Position numbers and translations under genes: made by a program. The notes under the pieces were generated by a model. That model was not told where the DNA came from, ran no database searches, and saw only the letters and a program-made list of their open reading frames with translations. A stretch of 64,000 nucleotides of DNA, taken from Putridiphycobacter sp045107045 (GTDB lineage: Bacteria; Bacteroidota; Bacteroidia; Flavobacteriales_D; Crocinitomicaceae). The stretch is taken from positions 1 to 64,000 of the forward strand of contig JBGCFR010000010.1 of the NCBI GenBank assembly GCA_045107045.1. The letters are read 5' to 3'. Positions within the stretch are counted from its first letter, which is position 1, and each line of letters opens with the position of its first letter. Below, piece after piece: positions 34,146-42,751 of the stretch.

Positions 34146-34883
34146 TTAATAGAACTTAGTTTTATCTTTTTGCCAAATTTTAACTAAAATAAATCCAAAT
34201 AACATTCCTCCTAAGTGAGCAAAATGTGCTACACTATCACCTGGATTATTTTGGAAACCACTATAAATTGCTATACCAGCTAGGCCAACAGCCATCCATT
34301 TAGCCTTAATTGGAATTGGAGGAAAAATAAGCATAAATTCCGTATTAGGGAATAGAACTGCGAATGCCATAATTAGTCCATAAATTGCACCACTAGCTCC
34401 CAAAGAATTACTTAGATATATATGCGAAACATCTCCATATCCTGGCAGACCAGGAGAATAATTATAGCTTATTTGATCACCTATAATTTTAATATTATTA
34501 ATGTCTAATTTAGGGAAAATTTCTCCCGTTGCTGCATAAACTTCAAAGCCCTGAACTACAGAATAAAGGAAAGCCGCTCCCAATGCGGTGATAATATAAA
34601 ATATTAAATACCTTTTTTCACCCCAAACCCTTTCTAAATGGCTTCCTAAAATAACCAGGCCAAACATATTAAAAAAGATATGCATAATATCAGCATGCAT
34701 AAAAAAATGGGTGACGATTTGATACGGCTCAAAAAACTGAGAAGAAGGATAATGCATGCCTAGCATTTGCTTCAAATCAATACCTCTGGCTTGAAACAAA
34801 AAAGTTGCTAAAAAGAACAACACATTAATTATTAATAAATTTTTTGTGATTGTTGGAATATTTTTGAATAAGTTTTGCAACAT
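34146..34883 (-). CDS. Rhomboid family protease
   Basis: A 245-residue rhomboid with Ser174 in LGASGAIYGL and His223 in HFAHLGGMLFG; HIFFNMFGLVILG (68-80) provides the conserved Asn. An insertion of about 50 residues (115-163) between spans before the catalytic serine is unusual and probably forms an extra periplasmic loop. It follows mutL by two bases and precedes the other rhomboid by one, so these proteins are likely made from one transcript. Confidence 0.9.
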   Translation of the reverse strand: MLQNLFKNIPTITKNLLIINVLFFLATFLFQARGIDLKQMLGMHYPSSQFFEPYQIVTHFFMHADIMHIFFNMFGLVILGSHLERVWGEKRYLIFYIITALGAAFLYSVVQGFEVYAATGEIFPKLDINNIKIIGDQISYNYSPGLPGYGDVSHIYLSNSLGASGAIYGLIMAFAVLFPNTEFMLIFPPIPIKAKWMAVGLAGIAIYSGFQNNPGDSVAHFAHLGGMLFGFILVKIWQKDKTKFY

Positions 34884-34885
34884 AT

Positions 34886-36733
34886 TTAATTAAATTTTTT
34901 TGTGATTTCGTCAAGTGTATAAGTCACCATAATTGGTTTTCCATGAGGTGATGTCATGTGATTTTCGCAAGCAAATAATTCATCAATAATATGCTGCATT
35001 TGTTCCAACCCTAGTTGTGTTCCGCCCTTTATTGCGGTTGCAGAAACTACCGATTTTAAAACAAGCTCTGCAATATTAATATCCGTTTTTTGCTCTGTTT
35101 CTTTAAACTCCGCCACCAATTGATCAATAATTGTTTTTGATTGATATCCTTTTAGTTCAACAGGTGTTCCTGAAATAATAATTTTTTTATCCGATACTAA
35201 TTCAAAATCAAACCCAATTAGGGTTAAATCTTCTGCCATTTCTTTAAAGTAAACAATATCTGTCGCTGAAATTTCAAATTCTTCGGGAAATAACAATTGT
35301 TGAGATTTTCGAACACTACTCTCCCATTCAACTAATAATTTGTCAAATAAAATTCGAGCATGAGCACGATATTGATCAATCATTATCAAACCATTTTTAA
35401 TGGTTGTTAAAATGTATTTTGAATGAAGTTGATAAGGTGCTTTTGTGGTGCTTTCAAATTCACCCCCAATTTTTGATGCAATAACAATGTTTTCTGAATC
35501 ATCAGCAGGCCCACTAATATTCTCATAATAATTTTCCCATTGGCTAGGTTCTGGTCGGAGAGCATGATTAGTATTAGAATTGCTTTGATAATTGACTTTT
35601 GCACCAATATTAACAGCTCGACGGGTATCAAACGGATTAAAATCAGGATCTACTTTAACCGTTGGAACTTCAATTTTGTCACCTAATTTTGGACTTGGTG
35701 TGTCAAATGTTTGCTCAGCATCAAAATCGATACTTGGAGAGATATTAAATTGACCTATCGCTTGTTTAATGGCACTCCGCAGAATGGCATAGATTTCTTT
35801 ATTATTTTGGAATTTTATTTCCGTTTTTGTTGGATGTACATTGACATCAATCGATTCTGTTGGAACTGTAAAATACAAAAAGTATGCAGGGTACTTATTC
35901 GAAGGAATCATACCTTCGAAAGCAGCCTGAATAGCGTGACTAAAATATCGATCTTTAAAATAACGATTATTTACAAACAAATACATTTGGTCTCTTGAAC
36001 TTCTTGCAAACTCAGGCTTTACAATAAATCCACTCACTGAAAAAATATCAGTAGTTTCATTAACAGGAACCAATCTTTGATTGTAATTTTTACCAAAAGC
36101 GTGAACAATTCTTTGTCTTAACCCTACTGCAGGAAATTGATAAATCTCATCACCATTGTGGTGAAATGAAAACGCAACATCCGGATGAACTAATGAAACT
36201 CTTAAAAATTCGTTAAGCACATGTTTGTATTCAGTAATATTTGAACCTAAAAAATTTCTTCGAGCTGGAATATTAAAGAACAAATTCTTTACAGCAATGG
36301 ACGTTCCATTTTGAGAATTTATTGGTTCCTGACTTTTAATTTTAGAACCTTCATTAATAATTTCTGTACCTAATTCTTGGTCATGCAATTTAGTTTTTAA
36401 ATCAACATGTGCTATTGCAGCAATTGATGCCAATGCTTCGCCTCTAAAGCCTTTAGTTTGCAACTGAAATAAATCTTCAGCGGTTTCAATTTTAGATGTT
36501 GCATGACGAGCAAAACTCATTCTTGCATCAATTGCGGACATTCCACAACCGTTATCAATAACTTGGATCAATGTTTTACCACCATCTTTAGCCACCAAAT
36601 TAATTTCCACTGCACCTGCATCAATGGCGTTTTCAATTAACTCTTTAACAACAGAGGCTGGTCTTTGAACAACCTCACCTGCTGCTATTTGGTTAGCAAT
36701 ATGATTTGGTAATAGCTTTATTAAATCAGCCAT
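34886..36733 (-). CDS. mutL: DNA mismatch repair protein MutL
   Basis: The 615-residue protein has the GHKL ATPase motifs in order: ELIENAIDAGA, DNGCGM, TKGFRGEALASIA and a conserved NVHPTKTEIKF. The C-terminal dimerisation domain replaces the endonuclease motif DQHAxxExxxxE with DQYRAHARILFD (453-464); ACR and CPHGRP are also altered (SATAIKGG, SPHGKP). The protein therefore probably lacks the MutL nicking activity. It abuts the upstream small gene (one-base spacing) and leads into the rhomboid pair. Confidence 0.95.
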   Translation of the reverse strand: MADLIKLLPNHIANQIAAGEVVQRPASVVKELIENAIDAGAVEINLVAKDGGKTLIQVIDNGCGMSAIDARMSFARHATSKIETAEDLFQLQTKGFRGEALASIAAIAHVDLKTKLHDQELGTEIINEGSKIKSQEPINSQNGTSIAVKNLFFNIPARRNFLGSNITEYKHVLNEFLRVSLVHPDVAFSFHHNGDEIYQFPAVGLRQRIVHAFGKNYNQRLVPVNETTDIFSVSGFIVKPEFARSSRDQMYLFVNNRYFKDRYFSHAIQAAFEGMIPSNKYPAYFLYFTVPTESIDVNVHPTKTEIKFQNNKEIYAILRSAIKQAIGQFNISPSIDFDAEQTFDTPSPKLGDKIEVPTVKVDPDFNPFDTRRAVNIGAKVNYQSNSNTNHALRPEPSQWENYYENISGPADDSENIVIASKIGGEFESTTKAPYQLHSKYILTTIKNGLIMIDQYRAHARILFDKLLVEWESSVRKSQQLLFPEEFEISATDIVYFKEMAEDLTLIGFDFELVSDKKIIISGTPVELKGYQSKTIIDQLVAEFKETEQKTDINIAELVLKSVVSATAIKGGTQLGLEQMQHIIDELFACENHMTSPHGKPIMVTYTLDEITKKFN

Positions 36734-37057
36734 TTATTTTGCATCTTTAATCATTGAAGCCACATTATCGATTCCTCCAAATAAATAATAAAAAAGTGCA
36801 ATAATAATTGCTAAAATTATTATGAGTCGAACATTTGAACGAATAGTCTGCTTTTTAAAAGTGTTATTCCCCCAGCTATCTTCAAGTTCTGCTCTAAATT
36901 TAATTGTCCGCATGCGATCTTCCGACTTATTTTCACCAGAATACAATTCAACCTTTTTATTTAAACGTTCTTTGCGCTCATCATAATAGCGTGGATGAAA
37001 ATTAAAATCCCTTGATTTTGAAGGCATTTTAAACAGAGACATTTTATTCCAATTCAT
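36734..37057 (-). CDS. Small membrane protein upstream of mutL
   Basis: The 107-residue protein has a basic N-terminus (FKMPSKSRDFNFHPRYYDERKERL) and one C-terminal membrane span (about 79-97). Homologs next to mutL in Bacteroidota carry the misleading name 'riboflavin synthase subunit beta', but nothing here suggests riboflavin synthesis. It is the first gene of the mutL/rhomboid run. A possible -7 box TATCTTTG lies at 37093-37100. Confidence 0.75.
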   Translation of the reverse strand: MNWNKMSLFKMPSKSRDFNFHPRYYDERKERLNKKVELYSGENKSEDRMRTIKFRAELEDSWGNNTFKKQTIRSNVRLIIILAIIIALFYYLFGGIDNVASMIKDAK

Positions 37058-37092
37058 AAACAGAGGCCTTTTAATTAAGAATTGCCCTACTA

Positions 37093-37100
37093 CAAAGATA
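37093..37100 (-). promoter_or_regulatory. -7 box (TATCTTTG) for the mutL run
   Basis: TATCTTTG on the minus strand matches TAnnTTTG, 35 bases before the ATG at 37057. A TTTG is found 13 bases upstream, closer than the usual spacing. The 204-base gap to the GH3 gene otherwise holds nothing I recognise. Confidence 0.4.
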
Positions 37101-37261
37101 ATTTATTTATGCGCAAATTAAAAATCTACGTAGTGTTAAATATTGTTAGTTTTTTTGTCTAATTAATTTAAAGAATTACACGCATTAATGTGAACAAGTT
37201 TAAGCTCTTGGCAAGGTTTATGGTTTGAGTAATACATAACTTCGTTTATTCAACTTACCAA

Positions 37262-40246
37262 ATGCAAAAAATGTTTTTCAAACCACCATATTTACTCATA
37301 TTGACAATCATATTATCTACACATTTTTTTGGGTTTAGCAACCACTATAATTTATTACAACCTCAAAAATCAATTCAATCATTATATCCGCAAAATTTAC
37401 CTGATTATTTGCAGCAAAGTAACACGTGGGCTGATTCTATTTTTAATCAAATGAGTCTTGATGAAAAAATAGGACAATTATTCATGGTAGCCGCTTATTC
37501 AAACAAAAGAAGCGATCATGTATTTAAAATTAAAAACCTAATAACAAAACACCATATTGGTGGACTGATTTTTTTTAAAGGCACACCTACAGCCCAGGCT
37601 ATATTAACAAATAGTTATCAAAAGCTTAGTAAAGTACCGCTTCTATTAGGTATTGACGGTGAATGGGGCATCTCTATGCGTCTTGATTCCACAACATACT
37701 ACCCAAGGCAAATGATGTTAGGTGCAATCCAAAATGAAAAGTTAATTTATGAAATGGGCAAGCAAATTGCTGAACAATGCCGAATCATGGGTATTCATGT
37801 CAATTTTGCACCAGTTATTGATGTTAATAATAATGCTAACAATCCGGTAATCAATAATCGATCATTTGGTGAACAAAAAGAAAGAGTCACTCAATTAGGA
37901 TTAGCCTATATGAATGGCATGCAAGATAACGGTGTCATGGCATGTGGAAAACACTTTCCTGGACATGGAGATACGGACACCGATTCGCACAAGGCACTTC
38001 CAATTATTACTCATTCAGTTGATAGATTGGACAGCCTTGAACTTTACCCTTTTAAAGCCCTAATTAATGAAGGCTTAGCAAGTATGATGGTTGCTCATCT
38101 ATATATTCCCGCATATGACAACACTCAAAATCAAGCCTCAACACTATCACCAAAAATTGTGAATGGTCTTTTAAAAGATAGTCTAAAATTCAAAGGTCTC
38201 GTTTTTACTGACGCTTTAAACATGAAAGGTGTTGCAAAATACTACCAACCTGGTGAAGTTGATGTCAGAGCGATTATGGCTGGAAACGACGTCCTTTTAT
38301 TTCCTGAAGATGTCCCTGTAGCAGTCAATCAAATTAAATTGGCTATTACTAATGGCCAAATTACGCTAAAAGAAATTGAGGCTTCCTGTTTAAAAATTTT
38401 AAAAGCCAAAACATGGTCTGGTCTTCACGACTTAAAGCCAATTAATACCAAAAATTTGGTTGAACGGCTTACACCAAAAAGAAACGATCATTTAAATCGA
38501 CAACTAGCAGATGCAAGTATCACTCTTTTGCAAAACCACGAAAATTACCTTCCTTTAAAAAGACTCGACACTTTAAAAATAGTTTATTTAAATATTGGTG
38601 GTACAAAGGAAAACGAATTCTACCAATCGTTAAATCAATACAAAAAAATACCTGAAATTAAAATTGCAAGATCTTTGTCTAGCACTGATGAAGCGAAATT
38701 AATGAAATCGTTATCACAGTATGACCAAATTATTGTTGGCTTTCACAGAACCAATAATAGTCCTAAAAGAAATTTTGGTATCACTTTGCAAGCTATTCAA
38801 ATGCAAGCAAAACTGTGTCAAGAAAAATCCGTTACCTCTGTCATTTTTGGTAACCCATACGTTCTAAAATCTTTTCAGGAACTAGACCAGCTCAAAGGAT
38901 TAATTGTCGCCTATCAAGACACTAAATACACTCGTAAATCTGCCGGAGAATTGATTTTGGGAGGCTTAATCCCAAAGGGTAAACTACCTGTTACTTGCAC
39001 TCCAAAATTTATTGCGGGCACTGGCCTAAGTTATAAAAAGGCTACACGATTGCACTTTGGTACTCCAGCAGAATTAGGAGTTCATGATTCATTAATTGAA
39101 AAAATCGACCAGCTTGCAAAAAATGGAATAAAAATAGGAGCTTATCCTGGATGTCAAGTGCTAGCCATAAAAAATGGCACTGTGTTTTATAATAAAGCTT
39201 TCGGGCATCATACCTATCAAAAGAAGAATAAGACGAAAACCACAGACCTGTATGACTTGGCATCAATTACGAAAATAGCTGCCACAACATATAGTTTAAT
39301 GAAATTAAGTCATGAAAACCAAATAGACATCAATAAGACATTAGGTGATTATATTCCTGAATTGGTTAAAAACACACCATATCAGCATACTGTTATTCGA
39401 GAAATGCTGGCTCACCAAGCAGGATTTGTATCATGGATTCCATTTTACTACAGAACGCTAAATGATGGCAAACCGGATTCCTTTTATTACAAAACTGATT
39501 CCACTAATGAATTCTCAAACAAAGTTGCAGACCATTTATTCATTACAAAAGCATACAAGGACACCATATTTGACAGAATAACGAAAACAGATCTCCGTAA
39601 AAAAAGATACAAATATTCTGATCTTGGTTATTATTTTCTAAAAGTCATAATTGAAAAACAAGGTCAAAAAAAATTGGAAAACTATGTTGAAGATAATTTT
39701 TTCAACCAAATTGGATTGCAACGTATCACTTATCATCCTCGACAAAAATTCAAATTATCGGAAATTACACCAACTGAAAATGACACAATATTCAGGCAGC
39801 AACTTATTCATGGATATGTGCATGATCCGGGAGCTGCTATGCTTGGTGGTGTTGGTGGTCACGCCGGCTTATTCTCGAACGCATTAGACTTAGGTATACT
39901 CATGTACACACTCATAAATAATGGAAAATATGGAGGAGAACAAATATTAGACTCTGCCATTATTTCTGATTTTACGAAATGTCAATTCTGTCCAACAAAT
40001 AGAAGAGGTGCTGGATTCGACAAGCCTGTAAGATCATTAAATGGTGGTCCAACTTGCCCACAGGTCTCACTTGAAAGCTTTGGACACTCAGGCTTTACAG
40101 GAACTATTACCTGGGCAGATCCAGAACACAACATAGTTTATGTATTCTTATCGAATCGGGTTTATCCAGATGCTAACAACTGGTTGATCACAAAGAAAAA
40201 TATCCGTACTGATATTCAAAATGCCATTTATAACGCGGTAAAATAA
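37262..40246 (+). CDS. GH3 beta-N-acetylhexosaminidase fused to a class C beta-lactamase-like domain
   Basis: The 994-residue secreted protein starts with a signal sequence (IILSTHFFGFS). Residues about 55-580 are a NagZ-type GH3: GKHFPGHGDTDTDSH carries the His/Asp acid-base loop and VFTDALNMKGV the nucleophile Asp. Residues about 600-990 are a serine-hydrolase domain with Ser-x-x-Lys in ASITKIAATTYS and a Tyr-Ser-Asp motif (YKYSDLGYY). The fusion is common in Bacteroidota. The likely role is release of GlcNAc from muropeptides with esterase or peptidase action on the peptide side. An earlier downstream ATG is possible, but the signal peptide favours this start. Confidence 0.9.
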   Translation: MQKMFFKPPYLLILTIILSTHFFGFSNHYNLLQPQKSIQSLYPQNLPDYLQQSNTWADSIFNQMSLDEKIGQLFMVAAYSNKRSDHVFKIKNLITKHHIGGLIFFKGTPTAQAILTNSYQKLSKVPLLLGIDGEWGISMRLDSTTYYPRQMMLGAIQNEKLIYEMGKQIAEQCRIMGIHVNFAPVIDVNNNANNPVINNRSFGEQKERVTQLGLAYMNGMQDNGVMACGKHFPGHGDTDTDSHKALPIITHSVDRLDSLELYPFKALINEGLASMMVAHLYIPAYDNTQNQASTLSPKIVNGLLKDSLKFKGLVFTDALNMKGVAKYYQPGEVDVRAIMAGNDVLLFPEDVPVAVNQIKLAITNGQITLKEIEASCLKILKAKTWSGLHDLKPINTKNLVERLTPKRNDHLNRQLADASITLLQNHENYLPLKRLDTLKIVYLNIGGTKENEFYQSLNQYKKIPEIKIARSLSSTDEAKLMKSLSQYDQIIVGFHRTNNSPKRNFGITLQAIQMQAKLCQEKSVTSVIFGNPYVLKSFQELDQLKGLIVAYQDTKYTRKSAGELILGGLIPKGKLPVTCTPKFIAGTGLSYKKATRLHFGTPAELGVHDSLIEKIDQLAKNGIKIGAYPGCQVLAIKNGTVFYNKAFGHHTYQKKNKTKTTDLYDLASITKIAATTYSLMKLSHENQIDINKTLGDYIPELVKNTPYQHTVIREMLAHQAGFVSWIPFYYRTLNDGKPDSFYYKTDSTNEFSNKVADHLFITKAYKDTIFDRITKTDLRKKRYKYSDLGYYFLKVIIEKQGQKKLENYVEDNFFNQIGLQRITYHPRQKFKLSEITPTENDTIFRQQLIHGYVHDPGAAMLGGVGGHAGLFSNALDLGILMYTLINNGKYGGEQILDSAIISDFTKCQFCPTNRRGAGFDKPVRSLNGGPTCPQVSLESFGHSGFTGTITWADPEHNIVYVFLSNRVYPDANNWLITKKNIRTDIQNAIYNAVK

Positions 40247-40337
40247 TCCTTGCACTATTGTATTCTACACTGTATTGAATTTGTGAAATAAAATGATAAT
40301 TGGAATTCAGATACCTTCGAAGTCTATTTTAATCACT

Positions 40338-40345
40338 TATTTTTG
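40338..40345 (+). promoter_or_regulatory. -7 box (TATTTTTG) upstream of bshA
   Basis: TATTTTTG matches TAnnTTTG and ends 24 bases before the bshA ATG at 40370. It rules out the earlier in-frame TTG start inside the box. Confidence 0.5.
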
Positions 40346-40369
40346 TACAACAAAAGACAACTGACTAAA

Positions 40370-41497
40370 ATGAAAATTGGAATAGTATTATACCCAACCT
40401 ATGGTGGAAGTGGAATTGTAGCCACAGAACTCGGAAAAGAACTAGCAAAAAAAGGCCATGAAGTACACTTTATAACTTACGCTCAACCGGTTAGACTAGA
40501 TATTTATCAAAAAAATATTTTCTATCACGAAGTTGCCATATTTGACTACCCTCTTTTCGACTATCAACCATATGAATTAGCTCTTACTAGCAAATTGGTG
40601 GATGTAACTACTCATGAAAACCTAGACATACTGCACGTACATTATGCCATCCCACATGCCTCAGCAGCCTATTTTGCGCAGCAAATTTTAAAATCGCAAG
40701 GTATTGAAATCCCATTTATTACTACACTTCATGGCACTGACATTACCTTAGTAGGAAAAGACCCTTCATTTGAACCCGTTATTACCTTCAGCATCAACAA
40801 CTCTAATGCTGTAACAGTTGTTTCTGAAAGCCTTAAACTAGACACATTAGACCATTTTGAAATCACTAATAATATTGAAGTTATTCCTAATTTTATTCGT
40901 CATACTAACTACGCAAAAGAGGCAGATGTAAGATGCTTAAGAAAAGAATTCGCTCCAAATAACGAAAGAATAATTACACACATTTCAAACTTTAGAAAAG
41001 TAAAACGAGTTGATGATGTTTTGAAAGTATTCAAAAAAATAAATGAAGAAGTACCATCCAAATTATTATTAGTTGGTGACGGACCTGAACGTTTACACCT
41101 TGAACAATTATGTAGAGAACTAAATATTTGTGATGATGTAAAAATGGTTGGCAAAATTCAGAATGTAAATGAGGTTTTACATCACTCAGACTTATTCGTT
41201 TTACCTTCAGAAACTGAAAGCTTTGGGCTTTCTGCACTTGAAGCGCTAGCAAGTTCTGTGCCCGTCATCTCAACTAATTCTGGCGGACTTCCTGAAGTTA
41301 ACAAACAAGGTTATTCAGGTTATTTGAGCAATGTTGGTAACATTGAGGATATGGCATCAAAAGGGATTAAAATTTTAAATAATGATTCAACACTAAGCAA
41401 GTATAAACAACAGGCCTATCAACATTCTTTAAATTTTGGGATTGAAGCAATTCTGCCACAATATGAAGCACTTTACGAAAGACTAACAATAAAATAA
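40370..41497 (+). CDS. bshA: N-acetyl-alpha-D-glucosaminyl L-malate synthase
   Basis: The ATG at 40370 gives 375 residues starting MKIGIVLYPTYGGSGIVA, the diagnostic BshA N-terminus. The catalytic C-terminal domain has SNFRKVKRVDDVL, LLVGDGPERLHLE and the ETESFGLSALEALASSVPVI E-x7-E loop. BshA makes the first intermediate of bacillithiol, a small-molecule thiol used against oxidants. The other steps (BshB and BshC) are not in the window. A DinB-like protein in this window belongs to the family that includes thiol transferases; a link is speculative. Confidence 0.95.
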   Translation: MKIGIVLYPTYGGSGIVATELGKELAKKGHEVHFITYAQPVRLDIYQKNIFYHEVAIFDYPLFDYQPYELALTSKLVDVTTHENLDILHVHYAIPHASAAYFAQQILKSQGIEIPFITTLHGTDITLVGKDPSFEPVITFSINNSNAVTVVSESLKLDTLDHFEITNNIEVIPNFIRHTNYAKEADVRCLRKEFAPNNERIITHISNFRKVKRVDDVLKVFKKINEEVPSKLLLVGDGPERLHLEQLCRELNICDDVKMVGKIQNVNEVLHHSDLFVLPSETESFGLSALEALASSVPVISTNSGGLPEVNKQGYSGYLSNVGNIEDMASKGIKILNNDSTLSKYKQQAYQHSLNFGIEAILPQYEALYERLTIK

Positions 41498-42073
41498 TTA
41501 GATTCTATCAAGTGTTAACTCAACAGTTAAACAGCTTAAACTATCTGACACATCAACTGAAGACAATTTTATAGGCTGTTTAGTTTTCAAAGCCATTGTG
41601 ATAAAACCAAGACCAGCTCCTCCTTTACTTGAAATATGTCCATTAGATAAAACTTCCATATAGTGTTTCTTAACTTCAGCTTGTTCAGATCCATTTAGAA
41701 AATCTACTAACGTTTCCACCTTGGTAATATTTTTTGATTCTATTAAATTCCCAAAAGAAATTTTATAGTGAGTATCGTGCTGTAAAATAATAAGAAAAGA
41801 AACTTGAGTGCCATCTTCATCTCTCCCACCGTGAATTCTTATATTTTGTAAACCTTCTATCAAAATACTAAACATTCTTTTAATACTGCTCTTCTTATCA
41901 TTACAATCAATCATAGCATTTTCGATTGATTGAGTTAAAGAATTCACAAGGTTCTGAGAAAATTCTCCAAAATGAGAAACCGTAACCTTGCCTTCAGGCG
42001 TATCAGTATAATGGCTAAATACCTCATGGAATTTAGCATTGCATTTATCAATAATGTTTACACCTCTAGTCAT
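41498..42073 (-). CDS. SiaB/DUF6272-family histidine-kinase-like ATPase
   Basis: The 191-residue protein has a GHKL-like core: ILIEGLQNIRIHGG (N-box) and SSKGGAGLGFITMA (G-box), with a helical start (CNAKFHEVFSHY). These match the SiaB family, in which single-domain ATPase proteins phosphorylate partner proteins in signalling switches. The usual SiaA/SiaC partners are not adjacent. The gene is convergent with bshA, its stop directly abutting that of bshA. Confidence 0.78.
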   Translation of the reverse strand: MTRGVNIIDKCNAKFHEVFSHYTDTPEGKVTVSHFGEFSQNLVNSLTQSIENAMIDCNDKKSSIKRMFSILIEGLQNIRIHGGRDEDGTQVSFLIILQHDTHYKISFGNLIESKNITKVETLVDFLNGSEQAEVKKHYMEVLSNGHISSKGGAGLGFITMALKTKQPIKLSSVDVSDSLSCLTVELTLDRI

Positions 42074-42189
42074 ACCGCTTAGTAAAAATATCGCAAAGTT
42101 TGTGGAAAGTTACTAGTTTTTACGTAAAAAAGCAGAATAGGGTTGGGTAGTTATTCACAATTATCAGTCAACAACTAGGTTTTTTAATA

Positions 42190-42672
42190 CTATTTAACGA
42201 TTTTTTCTAGAATTTCACATACCGCAGGACATATTTCAACATTCTTTTCCGTAAGGTCAATAACCTGATGAACATTCTTTCTGTCTGTATGTGGATACCC
42301 TTTACAGGCAAGCGGTCTATGCTCATAAACTGAGCATGTATTATCTTCATTTAAAAATATACATGGTGATAAATTTAATACATAGTCTTGGTCACTATCA
42401 ATATGCAAAAAATTGTTGATAAATTCAACAGGTTTCATTCTTAAGTGCTTTGATAAACGTTTAATATCTGCATCTCTAAAAATGGGACTTGTCGTTTTAC
42501 AACAGTTGGCGCAATCCAAACAGTTTATTTTTTTGAATACTGATTCGTGTGCCTCCTGAAAAACACTATCCAGTTTCTTTTTTTTTATCTTGCGGACCGA
42601 CTTAAATAACTGTTTCTTTTTAACGTTATCCACATTGAAATTGTGCAATATATTTTCTAATTCTGTCGTCAT
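42190..42672 (-). CDS. YkgJ-family cysteine cluster protein
   Basis: A 160-residue cytoplasmic protein with CLDCANCC near residues 54-61, followed later by CIFL, TCSVYEHRPLACKGYPHT and two late cysteines (EICPAVCE). This is the CxxCxxCC and C-x-C pattern of the YkgJ/UPF0153 family, thought to bind zinc or an iron-sulfur cluster. The function is unknown. It is divergent from the flavoprotein gene at 42752. Confidence 0.88.
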   Translation of the reverse strand: MTTELENILHNFNVDNVKKKQLFKSVRKIKKKKLDSVFQEAHESVFKKINCLDCANCCKTTSPIFRDADIKRLSKHLRMKPVEFINNFLHIDSDQDYVLNLSPCIFLNEDNTCSVYEHRPLACKGYPHTDRKNVHQVIDLTEKNVEICPAVCEILEKIVK

Positions 42673-42700
42673 TCAAATAGATAAGTCCTATATTTATCGA

Positions 42701-42708
42701 CAAAAATA
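42701..42708 (-). promoter_or_regulatory. -7 box (TATTTTTG) upstream of the YkgJ-like gene
   Basis: TATTTTTG on the minus strand lies 28 bases before the ATG at 42672. No -33 TTG at the usual distance. Confidence 0.4.
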
Positions 42709-42751
42709 ATGGAATATTATTGCGATATCCTATTTTTCATTTTAAATTATC

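Noticed and set aside
37058..37261. Non-coding RNA in the mutL/GH3 divergent gap
   Set aside because: The sequence is AT-rich with no stable hairpin beyond short runs; only a possible -7 box can be argued.
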